This document shows positions 45,773 to 54,383 of a stretch of 64,000 nt of DNA, one piece after another. The translations under genes were made by a program, and so were the position numbers. The stretch lies in NCBI RefSeq assembly GCF_032401055.1, contig NZ_CP135529.1, forward strand, positions 2,974,501-3,038,500. The letters are read 5' to 3'. This stretch comes from Tardiphaga sp. 709 (GTDB lineage: Bacteria > Pseudomonadota > Alphaproteobacteria > Rhizobiales > Xanthobacteraceae). The notes beneath the pieces were generated by a model. That model made no database searches. It was given only the letters and a program-made list of their open reading frames with translations, and was not told the DNA's origin. Position 1 is the stretch's first letter; every line of letters begins with the position of its first letter.

Positions 45773-46258
45773 ATGACCATTCAAGTTGGCGACAAGCTGC
45801 CCGAGTCCAAGCTCCGTGTCATGACCTCCGAAGGTCCGGCCGTGAAGACCACCGACGACATCTTCAAGGGCAAGAAAGTGGCGCTGTTCGCGGTGCCCGG
45901 CGCCTATACCGGCACCTGCCACAAGATGCATCTGCCGAGCATCTTCCTCAACGCCTATGCCATCAAGGACAAGGGCGTCGACACCATCGCGATCATCTCC
46001 GTCAACGATGTGTTCGTGATGAACGCCTGGAAGAAAGACACCGACCTGCGCGACGAAGCGGTGTTCCTCGCCGACGGCAATGCCGACTTCACCAAGGCGA
46101 TCGGCATGGAGCTCGACGCATCCGGCAACGGCCTCGGCATCCGCTCGCATCGCTATTCGATGCTGGTGGAAGACGGCAAGGTGACCAAGCTCAACCTCGA
46201 GCCGGCACCGGGCAAGGTCGAAGTCTCCGGCGGCGACACGCTGCTGGGTCAGCTCTGA
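45773..46258 (+). CDS. Peroxiredoxin (Prx5-like)
   Basis: A 161-residue thiol peroxidase of the Prx5 subfamily. The peroxidatic Cys is in PGAYTGTCHKMHLPSIFLNA, where the classic PGAFTPTCS reads PGAYTGTCH. No clear resolving Cys is present, so it probably uses an external thiol. Further support comes from TIAIISVNDVFVMNAWKKDT, FLADGNADFTKAIGMELDAS and RSHRYSMLVEDGKVTKLNLE. A strong aggag site precedes the ATG. It reduces H2O2 and organic peroxides, probably with glutathione or glutaredoxin. It stands alone, followed by a REP-like palindrome. Confidence 0.93.
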   Translation: MTIQVGDKLPESKLRVMTSEGPAVKTTDDIFKGKKVALFAVPGAYTGTCHKMHLPSIFLNAYAIKDKGVDTIAIISVNDVFVMNAWKKDTDLRDEAVFLADGNADFTKAIGMELDASGNGLGIRSHRYSMLVEDGKVTKLNLEPAPGKVEVSGGDTLLGQL

Positions 46259-46290
46259 GCTGAGATCTTCGATTAGAGAACCACGAACTT

Positions 46291-46373
46291 CGTCATGGCC
46301 GGGCTTGTCCCGGCCATCCACGTCATCGCCGCGGGCCAAGACGTGGATACCCGGCATTCGCCGGGCATGACGG
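46291..46373. repeat. REP-like extragenic palindrome (copy 1)
   Basis: Two hairpins and an inner pair: atggccggg/tcccggccat at 46294-46317, ccacgtc with gacgtgg, and cccggcattcgccggg near 46350-46365, ending in catgacgg. The same kind of element, gccgggcttgacccggc plus cccgggtcaagcccggg, occurs at 52284-52364. Both lie between genes. This form is typical of dispersed intergenic elements in Bradyrhizobiaceae. Confidence 0.75.
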
Positions 46374-46413
46374 CAGAGTTTGGTGTGCAGTCAGCGCAAA
46401 ATGCCGTCCGCTT

Positions 46414-46863
46414 CTACCGCCCGCGATTCTCCGCCAGCCCGTCCCGCGAGAGTTGATCCGCGCGTTCGTTCTCGGCGTGGCCGGCATGACCCTTGACCCA
46501 GTGCCAGCGCACGTCATGGGTCTTCAGCGCAGCATCGAGCCGCTGCCACAGGTCGACATTCTTCACCGGCTTCTTGTCCGACGTCTTCCAGCCGTTTTTC
46601 TTCCAGCCGTGAATCCAGCTCATGATGCCGTTGCGCAGATACTGGCTGTCGGTGTGCAGATCCACCGAACACGGCTTCTTCAGCGCTTCCAGCGCCGAAA
46701 TCGCCGCCATCAGCTCCATGCGATTATTGGTGGTGTGCGCCTCGCCGCCCTTGAGCTCCTTCTCGGCATCGCCGAAACGAAGGATCGCGCCCCAACCGCC
46801 GGGGCCGGGATTTCCGGAGCAGGCGCCGTCCGTATAGATCGTCACAGGCGTCGCAGTGGTCAC
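46414..46863 (-). CDS. rnhA: Ribonuclease HI
   Basis: A 149-residue endonuclease that degrades RNA in RNA-DNA hybrids. All four catalytic acids are present: Asp12 ([12 protein letters not shown]), Glu50 (NNRMELMAA), Asp72 (HTDSQYL) and Asp136 (ENERADQLS). The His in [12 protein letters not shown] is also conserved. The length equals E. coli RnhA. Its start overlaps the homoserine kinase stop by four bases, so it is the third gene of an ispH-thrB-rnhA unit. Confidence 0.97.
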   Translation of the reverse strand: MTTATPVTIYTDGACSGNPGPGGWGAILRFGDAEKELKGGEAHTTNNRMELMAAISALEALKKPCSVDLHTDSQYLRNGIMSWIHGWKKNGWKTSDKKPVKNVDLWQRLDAALKTHDVRWHWVKGHAGHAENERADQLSRDGLAENRGR

Positions 46864-47840
46864 GCGGGCTGCCTCGCCACTTCGACGCCGTAGTCGGCCA
46901 TCGACGTCACCGACTGGTGGAAGCGCAGCTTGCGGACATACTCGACCGGATCCTTCGGCTTCACGAAGGCGCCTTCCGGCACATTGAGGAAATCCACCAG
47001 CCGCGTCAGCAGGAAGCGGATCGACGCACCGCGCGCCAGCAGCGGAAACGCCGCGCGCTCGGCACCGGTCAATGGACGCACCGCCTCATAGGCATTGAGG
47101 AAAGCGCGCGCCTTGGTGGCATTGAAGGACAGATCCGGCTCGAAGCACCATGCGTTCAGGCAGATCGCCACGTCGTAGGCCAGCATGTCATTGCAGGCGA
47201 ACGGGAAGTCGATCAGGCCGGAGAGCTTGTCGCCGAGAAAGAACACGTTGTCCGGAAACAGATCCGCATGGATCACGCCTTCCGGCAGATCGGTTGGCCA
47301 ATGCGCGGCAAGATAGTCGAGTTCGGTCTGCAGGAAAGCGCGCAGCCCGGGCTGAACCGTATCGGCGCGCGGTGCAGCGAGTGCGAGCAAACCGCGCCAG
47401 CCATCGACCGACAGATTGTTCTTGCGCACCAGCGGGAAATCGCGCCCGGCGACATGCATCCTCGCCAGCGCTTCGCCGACACCGGCGCAATGCATCGCAT
47501 TGGGACGACGCGGCCACATGCCTTCGAGGAAGTTGATGATCGCCGCCGGCCGACCGGCGAGCGATGCATAGACCGCACCGTCGCGATTCTTCTGCGGCTG
47601 CGGGCAATTCACGCCGCGCACGCAGAGATGCGCCATCAGACCGAGGAAGTAAGGCAGGTCATCCGCCGCGACGCGCTTCTCATAGAGCGTGAGGATATAC
47701 GCGCCCTTGGAGGTGTGCATCAGGAAGTTGGAATTCTCGACGCCTTCGGCGATGCCCTTGTAGGAGAGCAATTCGCCGACATCGTAGCTCTTCAGGAAGT
47801 CCGCGAGATCATCGGCGGCAACATCGGTATAGACCGCCAT
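46860..47840 (-). CDS. thrB: Homoserine kinase (ThrB, choline-kinase-like fold)
   Basis: A 326-residue kinase of the alphaproteobacterial ThrB type, unrelated to GHMP homoserine kinases. It phosphorylates homoserine in threonine synthesis. Diagnostic parts are the N-terminal [20 protein letters not shown], the catalytic loop [16 protein letters not shown] and the metal site [20 protein letters not shown], the equivalent of Brenner's H-x-D-x-x-x-x-N and D-F motifs. It sits between ispH (five bases upstream) and rnhA (four-base overlap), an arrangement seen in related bacteria. Confidence 0.95.
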   Translation of the reverse strand: MAVYTDVAADDLADFLKSYDVGELLSYKGIAEGVENSNFLMHTSKGAYILTLYEKRVAADDLPYFLGLMAHLCVRGVNCPQPQKNRDGAVYASLAGRPAAIINFLEGMWPRRPNAMHCAGVGEALARMHVAGRDFPLVRKNNLSVDGWRGLLALAAPRADTVQPGLRAFLQTELDYLAAHWPTDLPEGVIHADLFPDNVFFLGDKLSGLIDFPFACNDMLAYDVAICLNAWCFEPDLSFNATKARAFLNAYEAVRPLTGAERAAFPLLARGASIRFLLTRLVDFLNVPEGAFVKPKDPVEYVRKLRFHQSVTSMADYGVEVARQPA

Positions 47841-47845
47841 CGCGG

Positions 47846-48811
47846 TTACGCCGCGGCCTCGGGACGCAGCGAACGCGGCAGCGGGAAGAATTCGTTTTCT
47901 TCAGCGGCCGACACCGTCTCCACATGCAGCTCATAACGCTGCGCGAAGGCGTCCATGATTTCCTCGACGATCACTTCCGGCGCCGAGGCGCCCGCGGTGA
48001 TGCCGAGGCTGGTGATGCCCTCGAACATGCTCCAGTCGAGATCGCTGGCGCGCTGCGCCAGCACCGAGACGCGACATCCCTCGCGCTCGGCCACTTCGCG
48101 CAGACGCTGCGAGTTCGACGAGTTCGGCGCGCCGACCACGATCAGCGCATCGACCACCGGCGCCACCTTCTTCACGGCAAGCTGGCGGTTGGTGGTGGCG
48201 TAGCAGATGTCTTCCTTGTGCGGCCCGTTGATCGTGGGGAAGCGGCTCTTCAGCACTTCGACGATCTCGGCGGTGTCGTCGATCGACAGCGTCGTCTGGG
48301 TCACGAAAGCGAGATTGTTCGGATCCTTCGGCTGGAAGGTCTGTGCGTCACCAGCCGTCTCGATGAGCTGCACAGCACCAGGCGGCAGCTGGCCGACGGT
48401 GCCGACCACTTCCGGGTGATGCGAATGCCCGATCAGCAGGATCTCACGGCCGCGCTTGAAGTGGATCGCCGCCTCGCGGTGCACCTTGGTCACCAGCGGG
48501 CAGGTCGCGTCCAGCGAGAAGAAATTGCGCTGACGGGCATCCTCGGGAACCGATTTCGGCACGCCATGGGCGGAAAATACTACCGGCGCGGATGTATTGT
48601 CCGGGATTTCGGCGAGTTCCTCGACGAAGATCGCGCCCTTGGTCCTGAGGCTGTCCACCACATACTTGTTATGGACGATCTCATGCCGGACATAGACGGG
48701 CGCGCCATGGATCGCGAGTGCGCGTTCGACCGTATCGATCGCCCGGACCACGCCGGCACAGAAGCCGCGCGGCGAACAAAGAACGATTTTCAGGGACGGT
48801 TTGCTCGTCAT
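47846..48811 (-). CDS. ispH: 4-hydroxy-3-methylbut-2-enyl diphosphate reductase
   Basis: A 321-residue iron-sulfur enzyme, the last step of the MEP isoprenoid pathway. The three cluster cysteines are in [30 protein letters not shown] and the later [12 protein letters not shown], with [15 protein letters not shown] and the His-containing [15 protein letters not shown]. The ATG at 48809-48811 starts the conserved region; a longer open frame upstream is rejected. It is the first gene of the ispH-thrB-rnhA unit and diverges from trcR across a 245-base gap that should carry both promoters. Confidence 0.96.
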   Translation of the reverse strand: MTSKPSLKIVLCSPRGFCAGVVRAIDTVERALAIHGAPVYVRHEIVHNKYVVDSLRTKGAIFVEELAEIPDNTSAPVVFSAHGVPKSVPEDARQRNFFSLDATCPLVTKVHREAAIHFKRGREILLIGHSHHPEVVGTVGQLPPGAVQLIETAGDAQTFQPKDPNNLAFVTQTTLSIDDTAEIVEVLKSRFPTINGPHKEDICYATTNRQLAVKKVAPVVDALIVVGAPNSSNSQRLREVAEREGCRVSVLAQRASDLDWSMFEGITSLGITAGASAPEVIVEEIMDAFAQRYELHVETVSAAEENEFFPLPRSLRPEAAA

Positions 48812-49056
48812 ATCGGGGCGATCCAGGGGCCTGGGCACCAAAATGGCAGGTGCGATGGGTCAGATTGGCAAAATTCAGCCAAAGAGCTTGTCTGAATAAG
48901 GACTTGGGGCCGGTTTGCGGCGCTGTCAAGGCCGAACTGCCGGGCATTGCGCGGTTGCCCTCGGACAGATTATATAGAGCCTTAATTCCCGTCATCACCG
49001 ATGACCAGACGGCTTCGCCTCCGAAAGAGGTGGGCGAAGCGCAAAGGAGATGTGCC

Positions 49057-49752
49057 ATGAGCAATGCCCCGCTGATGCCAAAGGCGACGGCCGTGTGGCT
49101 GGTCGACAATACGGCGCTGACCTTCGATCAGGTCGCCGATTTCACCAAGATGCACCCGCTCGAGATCCGCGCCATTGCCGACGGCGACGCCGCCCAGGGC
49201 ATCAAGGGCATGGACCCGATTTCCAACGGGCAATTGACCCGCGATGAGATCGAAAAGGGCGAGAAGGACAAGAATTACCGGCTCAAGCTCGAAGAGAGCA
49301 AGGTGATCCTGCCGCCGGCCGCCAAGAAGAAGGGCCCGCGTTACACCCCGGTGTCGCGCCGCCATGAGCGCCCGAGCGCGATCCTGTGGCTGGTCCGCAG
49401 CCATCCGGAGCTCAAGGACAGCCAGATCATGCGTCTGGTCGGCACCACCAAGACCACCATCGCCTCGATCCGCGACCGCACCCACTGGAATGCCTCGACC
49501 TTGACCCCGATGGATCCGGTGACCCTCGGCCTGTGCTCGCAGATCGAACTCGATTTCGAAGTGCAGCGCGCAGCCAAGGAAAAGCCGACCGATCAGGCTT
49601 ACGGCGGCGCGACCCTGCTGCCGGCCTCGGAAACCACCCGCAAGGACGAGTTGGAGACCGCCGAGAGCGGCAGCGGCGACCTCAATGTCGATGCCGTGTT
49701 CGCCAAGCTGAAGGGCATCGGCGGCGGCAAGAAGCAGGACGACGACGAATAG
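49057..49752 (+). CDS. trcR: Cell cycle transcriptional regulator TrcR (DUF1013)
   Basis: A 231-residue protein matching the DUF1013 family, conserved across alphaproteobacteria and named TrcR for its link to the cell-cycle regulator network. It starts MPKATAVWLVDNTALTFDQV and carries KMHPLEIRAIADGDAAQGIK, then RRHERPSAILWLVRSHPELK and IMRLVGTTKTTIASIRDRTH. The last two segments look like helix-turn-helix elements. The C-terminus is a flexible acidic tail (KGIGGGKKQDDDE). The Shine-Dalgarno aaaggaga is excellent. A strong terminator follows. Confidence 0.95.
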   Translation: MSNAPLMPKATAVWLVDNTALTFDQVADFTKMHPLEIRAIADGDAAQGIKGMDPISNGQLTRDEIEKGEKDKNYRLKLEESKVILPPAAKKKGPRYTPVSRRHERPSAILWLVRSHPELKDSQIMRLVGTTKTTIASIRDRTHWNASTLTPMDPVTLGLCSQIELDFEVQRAAKEKPTDQAYGGATLLPASETTRKDELETAESGSGDLNVDAVFAKLKGIGGGKKQDDDE

Positions 49753-49796
49753 GCGCCTGCGCTGCGCACAGATGCGCGGTGGCAAGGACAGAATTG

Positions 49797-49828
49797 AAAA
49801 CGCGGCGGTTCATCCCGCCGCGTTTTTT
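49797..49828 (+). terminator. Rho-independent terminator after trcR
   Basis: aaaacgcggcgg (49797-49808) pairs perfectly with ccgccgcgtttt (49815-49826) around ttcatc, followed by further T residues. It lies 44 bases after the trcR stop and rules out transcription of the ion-channel gene from trcR at full level. Confidence 0.95.
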
Positions 49829-49921
49829 GTTGGCGTGCGGCGTCCAACAATCTTCGCTTTCCAAACGTCATCGAATCCTGCGACATCCAACCTGCGCGGG
49901 GGCGCATGGGGCAACGCTGCG

Positions 49922-50251
49922 ATGGCATCTCTCTGGCTTGGTCTGGTGCGCTTGCTGGCCGGCTTTCGCCGCGGCCTGCGGGATCCGGAATTTCGCGCGA
50001 TCCTGTTTCTGCTGGCCATCGCCATGACCGGCGGCGCCGTGTTCTTTCACGCCGTGGAAGGATGGCCGTGGATCGACGCCGCCTATTTCAGCGCGATGGC
50101 GCTCACCACCGTCGGCGACGCCACGCTGTCGCCGACCACTGCCATCGCCAAGATCTTCACCATGCTGTTCTCGATCTGTGGCATCGGACTGATGCTCGCA
50201 TTCCTGTCGCGACTCTCGACATTCCGCGAGCATGAGGAAGGGCGGGAGTAG
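49922..50251 (+). CDS. Two-TM ion channel family protein
   Basis: A 109-residue membrane protein with two helices, AILFLLAIAMTGGAVFF and IFTMLFSICGIGLMLAFL, flanking a pore loop. The filter region is TTVGDATLSP at 62-71, where typical K+ channels have T-V-G-Y/F-G-D. The Phe/Tyr-Gly of the signature is missing, so selectivity may differ. The ATG at 49922 is chosen since residues before it lack membrane sequence and overlap the trcR terminator. There is no cytoplasmic RCK or CNB domain. It could be a potassium channel of the small bacterial type or a diverged relative. Confidence 0.82.
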   Translation: MASLWLGLVRLLAGFRRGLRDPEFRAILFLLAIAMTGGAVFFHAVEGWPWIDAAYFSAMALTTVGDATLSPTTAIAKIFTMLFSICGIGLMLAFLSRLSTFREHEEGRE

Positions 50252-50340
50252 AATGAAGAATGCGCGAACGTTCTCCACTAAGTATCTGGATGTGATAATC
50301 TGCCGTCCTACCGGGTTGTCGCAGGGGCAGGCTCGACACC

Positions 50341-50535
50341 ATGAAGGTCCGGGACGCGATCAAACTGATCGAGGATGACGGCTGGTTTCTGGTCGCCATG
50401 CGCGGCAGCCACCGGCAATTCAAACATTCAACGAAGCCGGGGCGCGTCACGATCGCCGGCAAGCCTTCCGACGATCTTGCACCTGGCACATTTAGAAGTA
50501 TCCTGAAGCAGGCGGCACTGACGGAGAAGCCTTAA
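50341..50535 (+). CDS. hicA: HicA-type mRNA interferase toxin
   Basis: A 64-residue toxin of the HicA/YcfA family with a double-stranded RNA-binding fold. The catalytic His is His24 in MRGSHRQFKHSTKPGRVTI, and the C-terminal part RSILKQAALTEK matches the family. HicA cleaves mRNA unless bound by HicB. It overlaps the antitoxin start by one base (TAATG), so the pair is coupled. Confidence 0.93.
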   Translation: MKVRDAIKLIEDDGWFLVAMRGSHRQFKHSTKPGRVTIAGKPSDDLAPGTFRSILKQAALTEKP

Positions 50536-50741
50536 TGCGTTACGCCGTAGTCATCGAGAAGACCGACAACAACTATTCCGCATACGTGCCGGACCTGCCC
50601 GGCTGCGTCGCAACGGGGGATACAGTAAAGATCGTCGAAGCCGAGATCCGGGATGCTATCCGTTTCCACGTTGAAGGCCTCAAAGAAGACGGATTACCGG
50701 TGCCCGCGCCGACCAGCATCGCGGATTACATCGAGACTTGA
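50535..50741 (+). CDS. hicB: HicB-family antitoxin
   Basis: A 68-residue antitoxin with the HicB RNase H-like fold: MRYAVVIEKTDNNYSAYVPD then LPGCVATGDTVKIVEAEIRD and IRFHVEGLKEDGLPVPAPTS. There is no C-terminal DNA-binding domain, so autoregulation would need the toxin or another factor. It is coupled to hicA by a one-base overlap. The pair sits between an ion-channel gene and a PhnA-like gene, with no mobile element signs. Confidence 0.93.
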   Translation: MRYAVVIEKTDNNYSAYVPDLPGCVATGDTVKIVEAEIRDAIRFHVEGLKEDGLPVPAPTSIADYIET

Positions 50742-50753
50742 AGCTCGTAGCCG

Positions 50754-50972
50754 TCACGCCTTCTTCAGAAATTCCGTGCGCAGCACCAGGCCCTTGACCT
50801 TGTCGGTGCGGCCTTCGATTTCGTCTTCGTTGTCGGTGAGATGGATGTTCTTGATCACGGTGCCGCGCTTGAGCACGGTGGACGAGCCTTTCAGCTTGAG
50901 GTCCTTGATCAGCGTGACGGTATCGCCTTCGGCGAGCAGTGCGCCGTTCGAATCCCTGACCTTGATGTCCAT
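50754..50972 (-). CDS. PhnA/YjdM-like domain protein
   Basis: A 72-residue small beta-barrel protein matching the C-terminal PhnA (PF03831-like) domain: VRDSNGALLAEGDTVTLIKD then LKLKGSSTVLKRGTVIKNIH and GRTDKVKGLVLRTEFLKK. The N-terminal zinc ribbon of full-length YjdM is absent. The ATG at 50970-50972 is used; upstream open sequence is unlike the family. Despite the name, a role in phosphonate use is doubtful. It is convergent with hicB. Confidence 0.85.
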   Translation of the reverse strand: MDIKVRDSNGALLAEGDTVTLIKDLKLKGSSTVLKRGTVIKNIHLTDNEDEIEGRTDKVKGLVLRTEFLKKA

Positions 50973-51058
50973 GATGTTGTCCTGATGGTGCGGTGGTGTG
51001 GAGCGGGGCACCCAACAGGATGGGAGCGCCGAAAGCAACCGTTGCACGGCAAAATCGC

Positions 51059-51089
51059 AAAAAAGAAGGACCGACTGACATCGGCCCTT
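51059..51089 (-). terminator. Rho-independent terminator after ompW
   Basis: On the minus strand aagggccga and tcggtcctt (51066-51074 and 51081-51089 on plus) form a nine-base stem with one G-T pair around tgtcag, followed by ttctttttt. It starts about 28 bases after the OmpW gene stop. Confidence 0.85.
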
Positions 51090-51116
51090 CAGTCACACAG
51101 TGAGAGATCGAAAGAA

Positions 51117-51809
51117 TCAGAACTTGTAGGTGATACCCGTGCCGACCAGCCACGGATCGAGCTTGACCTGACCGGTGATCGCCGCGCCGCTGGCCAGCGT
51201 GCCTTCCCAATCCGGGCGCATCCACATCTTCTTCACATCGACGTTCCAGCCCCAATGCTTGTCAATCATGTAGTCGAAGCCGAACTGCAGCACCGGCGCC
51301 GCGGTGTCTTTCAGACGGCTGTTGGTCACGCCCACACCGCTGGCACTCTGGCTGAAGAACCAGGTGTAGTTCACGCCAGCGCCGATATAGGGCTTGAAGG
51401 CGCCGAACTGCGTGAAGTGATACTGGAAGGTCAGCGTCGGCGGCAGCAGCCAGGCCTTGCCGACATCGAGGCCGGCGATGGCGCCGTCACCGGTGACGTG
51501 ATGCTTGGTGATGCCAAGGATCAGTTCGGCCGCGAGGTTCGGCGTGAAGAAATACGAGATGTCGAGTTCGGGAACGACCTGATCGGAGGTCTTCAGGCTG
51601 GAGCCCGGCACCTGGTGAACCGTACCGCCATTCTCCGGAATGACGCCAAGCACGCGCAGACGGATCATCCAGGGATTCCACGCGTCGACCACCGGCGCCT
51701 TGTAATAAGGCGTCGCGGCCGGAAGATCGGCGGCCCCTGCCGCCGTCGTCATGCTGGTCATCGCCGTTGCCGCCATCAGCAACGACATGGTCGTGAAAAT
51801 TCTCTTCAT
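51117..51809 (-). CDS. OmpW-family outer membrane protein
   Basis: A 230-residue eight-stranded beta-barrel with a signal peptide (MTSMTTAAGAADL). Family features are WMIRLRVLGVIPENGGTVH, VPELDISYFFTPNLAAELIL and GKAWLLPPTLTFQYHFTQFG, then KPYIGAGVNYTWFFSQ and LQFGFDYMIDKHWGWNVDVK. It ends in GTGITYKF with the terminal Phe expected of outer-membrane proteins. OmpW channels pass small hydrophobic compounds and are linked to stress in enterobacteria. It stands alone with its own terminator. Confidence 0.94.
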   Translation of the reverse strand: MKRIFTTMSLLMAATAMTSMTTAAGAADLPAATPYYKAPVVDAWNPWMIRLRVLGVIPENGGTVHQVPGSSLKTSDQVVPELDISYFFTPNLAAELILGITKHHVTGDGAIAGLDVGKAWLLPPTLTFQYHFTQFGAFKPYIGAGVNYTWFFSQSASGVGVTNSRLKDTAAPVLQFGFDYMIDKHWGWNVDVKKMWMRPDWEGTLASGAAITGQVKLDPWLVGTGITYKF

Positions 51810-51914
51810 CGCGAAGCGCCCTGTCTTTCGATTCGTTCGGGGTGAACGATCTCACCCGATCAAATCCGAAAGACGCTCGCCGCGGCGCCCGCACGTTGAT
51901 CTCAATCAAAAGCA

Positions 51915-51947
51915 AACGACCGCACAGCGTCTCGCTGCGCGGTCGTT
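51915..51947 (-). terminator. Rho-independent terminator for the small lipoprotein gene
   Basis: aacgaccgc (51915-51923) pairs with gcggtcgtt (51939-51947), with inner cagcg/cgctg pairs. On the minus strand it is followed by tgcttttgatt. It lies about 45 bases after the lipoprotein stop. Confidence 0.8.
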
Positions 51948-51989
51948 GCCTTTGGGAGACACAGTTTTGCGGAATATCAATCGCCGGTG

Positions 51990-52256
51990 TTACGGCCGGT
52001 TCGGATTGTTCAGCATATATTCGCCGAGATTGCGCTGCGCGCGGTCGGCACGGTTGATGGCATTGCTGCGCTGAACGTCGCGGTCCTTGCGGCAGGCCGC
52101 ATATTCCGGCGAACCGACAGCAACACCATTGGCGCGGCAGATCGCGTCATCGTCGTCGCCGAGGCTCGACATCGGAATATCGGTACGGCGCGCGCAGGCA
52201 CCGAGCAGCGTCGCGGCCAGCGTCAGCGCGATGAGAGAGGTCGAGGTCAGTCGCAT
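51990..52256 (-). CDS. Small lipoprotein
   Basis: An 88-residue protein with a lipoprotein signal: MRLTSTSLIALTLAATLLGAC, where LLGAC is a good lipobox and Cys21 would be lipidated. The mature part is short, charged and helical with two Cys (AICRANGVAVGSPEYAACRK) and ends GEYMLNNPNRP. Its function is unknown; similar small lipoproteins with a Cys pair are common in this group. A terminator follows it and a REP-like palindrome lies upstream of its start. Confidence 0.82.
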   Translation of the reverse strand: MRLTSTSLIALTLAATLLGACARRTDIPMSSLGDDDDAICRANGVAVGSPEYAACRKDRDVQRSNAINRADRAQRNLGEYMLNNPNRP

Positions 52257-52283
52257 GCAAGGTTCCGTTACTTGATCTTCTCT

Positions 52284-52364
52284 GTCATTGCCGGGCTTGA
52301 CCCGGCAATCCAGCTTTGCCGTTTGAAAGGAAGATGGATGCCCGGGTCAAGCCCGGGCATGACG
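52284..52364. repeat. REP-like extragenic palindrome (copy 2)
   Basis: Contains gccgggcttgacccggc near 52290-52307 and cccgggtcaagcccggg near 52341-52357, each a hairpin, flanked by gtcat and atgac so the whole element is roughly palindromic. Same design as the element at 46291-46373. It lies between the lipoprotein gene and prpE. Confidence 0.8.
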
Positions 52365-52405
52365 TGAGAGTGTTTAGCGCCAAATGCGGGATTTGTAAGG
52401 TCTGC

Positions 52406-54316
52406 TCAGACCCTGCCCTTCAGCGCCGCGCCGATTTCGTCCAGCGACTTCGGATCCTCGATGGTCGCGGGCATGGTCCAGCTGTCGCCATCCGCGATCT
52501 TCTTGATGGTACCGCGCAGGATCTTGCCGGACCGCGTCTTCGGCAGCCGGCCGACGGCGATGGCGAGCTTGAAGGCCGCGACCGGCCCAAGTTTCTCGCG
52601 CACCAGCGCGACCACTTCCTTCTCGATGTCAGCAACCGGCCGCTCCACGCCGGCCTTCAGCACCAGGAAGCCGCACGGCACCTCGCCCTTGATCGTATCC
52701 TTGATGCCCAGCACGGCGCATTCGGCGACGTCAGGATGCGAGGCCAGAATCTCCTCCATGCCGCCGGTGGAGAGGCGATGGCCGGCGACATTGATGATGT
52801 CGTCGGTGCGGCCCATCACATAGACGTAGCCGTCCTCATCCAGATAGCCGGCATCGGAAGTTTTGTAGTAGCCGGGAAATTCGTTGAAATAGGCTTCCTT
52901 GCAGCGCTCGTCCTGCTCCCACAATGTCGGCAGACAGGCCGGCGGCATCGGCAGCTTGATGACGATGGAGCCCATGGTGCCGGCAGGCAGCGGCTTCGCA
53001 GCTTCATCCACCACCTCGACCTTGTAACCGGGCATCGGCACCGTCGGCGAACCGTGCTTCACCGGCAACTGGCCAAGGCCGACCGGATTGCCGGCGATGC
53101 ACCAACCGGTTTCGGTCTGCCACCAGTGATCGATCACCGGCACCTTCAGTTGTTTCTCGGCCCAGTCCACCGTCGGCGGATCGGCGCGCTCGCCGGCCAG
53201 AAACAGCGTGCGGAAATGCGAGAGATCGTATTTGCGGATGAAACTGCCGTCCGGATCGTCCTTGCGGATGGCACGAAAAGCGGTCGGAGCCGTGAAGAAA
53301 GCAACGGCCTTGTGTTGGGAGATGACACGCCAGAACGCGCCGGCATCCGGCGTGCCGACCGGCTTGCCCTCATACATGACCGAGGTCGCGCCATGGAACA
53401 GCGGCGCATAGACGATGTAGCTATGGCCGACCACCCAGCCGATATCGGAGCCGCACCACCAGACCTCGCCCGGCTTCACGCCGTAGAGATTCTGCATCGA
53501 CCAGGCGAGCGCGACGGCATGGCCGCCATTGTCGCGCACCACGCCCTTCGGTTTGCCGGTTGTACCGGACGTATAGAGGATGTAGAGCGGATCGGTCGCC
53601 AGCACCGGCACGCAATCCGCGGACTTCTTCGCCGCCATCGCCTTGCTGCGCAATTCAGCCCAGTCGTGATCGCGGCCGACCACCAGATCGCAGCCATGTT
53701 GCGGCCGCTGCAGGATGATGCAGCCATCGGGCTTCGCGCTGGCGAGCGCGATCGCTTCATCCAACAGCGGCTTGTATTGCACGATGCGGCCGGGCTCGAT
53801 CCCGCAGCTCGCCGACAGGATCAGCTTCGGCCTCGCATCGTCGATGCGTGTCGCGAGCTCCTTCGCTGCGAAACCGCCGAACACCACCGAATGCACCGCG
53901 CCGATGCGCGCACAGGCGAGCATGGCGACCACAGCCTCAGGCACCATCGGCATATAGAGGATGACGCGATCGCCCTTGCCAACACCAAGGTCCTGCAGGA
54001 TGGCGCCGAGCACCTGCACCTCATGCAGCAGCTGCGCATAGGTGAATTTCCGGACCTCACCCGTCAGCGGCGAGTCGTGGATCAGCGCGACCTGATTGGC
54101 GCGTCCGTCAGTGACATGGCGATCCAGCGCGTTGTAGCAGGTGTTGAGCACGCCGCCGACAAACCAGCGGCCGTAGAGACCCACGGACGGATCGAACACC
54201 TTCTTCGCCGGTTCGATCCAGTCGATCGCCTTCGCGGCTTCGCCCCAGAAACCTTCGGGGTCCACGAGCGAGTGCGCGTGAACCTCGTGATAACGGCTGG
54301 CATTGCGATTTGTCAT
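52406..54316 (-). CDS. prpE: Propionyl-CoA synthetase (acetyl-CoA synthetase-like)
   Basis: A 636-residue adenylate-forming enzyme. The P-loop is YTSGTTGKPKGVVRDNGG, whose V-V-R-D-N-G-G ending is typical of PrpE rather than Acs. GEVWWCGSDIGWVVGHSYIV follows, then HWWQTETGWCIAGNP and DIINVAGHRLSTGGMEEILA. The catalytic Lys is in PKTRSGKILRGTIKKIADG. The ATG at 54314-54316 follows gggagagacgcca; upstream open sequence is ignored. It activates propionate (and probably acetate) for the methylcitrate or methylmalonyl-CoA route; no prpBCD genes are adjacent. Confidence 0.93.
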   Translation of the reverse strand: MTNRNASRYHEVHAHSLVDPEGFWGEAAKAIDWIEPAKKVFDPSVGLYGRWFVGGVLNTCYNALDRHVTDGRANQVALIHDSPLTGEVRKFTYAQLLHEVQVLGAILQDLGVGKGDRVILYMPMVPEAVVAMLACARIGAVHSVVFGGFAAKELATRIDDARPKLILSASCGIEPGRIVQYKPLLDEAIALASAKPDGCIILQRPQHGCDLVVGRDHDWAELRSKAMAAKKSADCVPVLATDPLYILYTSGTTGKPKGVVRDNGGHAVALAWSMQNLYGVKPGEVWWCGSDIGWVVGHSYIVYAPLFHGATSVMYEGKPVGTPDAGAFWRVISQHKAVAFFTAPTAFRAIRKDDPDGSFIRKYDLSHFRTLFLAGERADPPTVDWAEKQLKVPVIDHWWQTETGWCIAGNPVGLGQLPVKHGSPTVPMPGYKVEVVDEAAKPLPAGTMGSIVIKLPMPPACLPTLWEQDERCKEAYFNEFPGYYKTSDAGYLDEDGYVYVMGRTDDIINVAGHRLSTGGMEEILASHPDVAECAVLGIKDTIKGEVPCGFLVLKAGVERPVADIEKEVVALVREKLGPVAAFKLAIAVGRLPKTRSGKILRGTIKKIADGDSWTMPATIEDPKSLDEIGAALKGRV

Positions 54317-54383
54317 TGGCGTCTCTCCCGCCCCGGCTTTACCGCCGGAGTTCATTGTCTCGTCATTGTCACGGGATGGCCGG

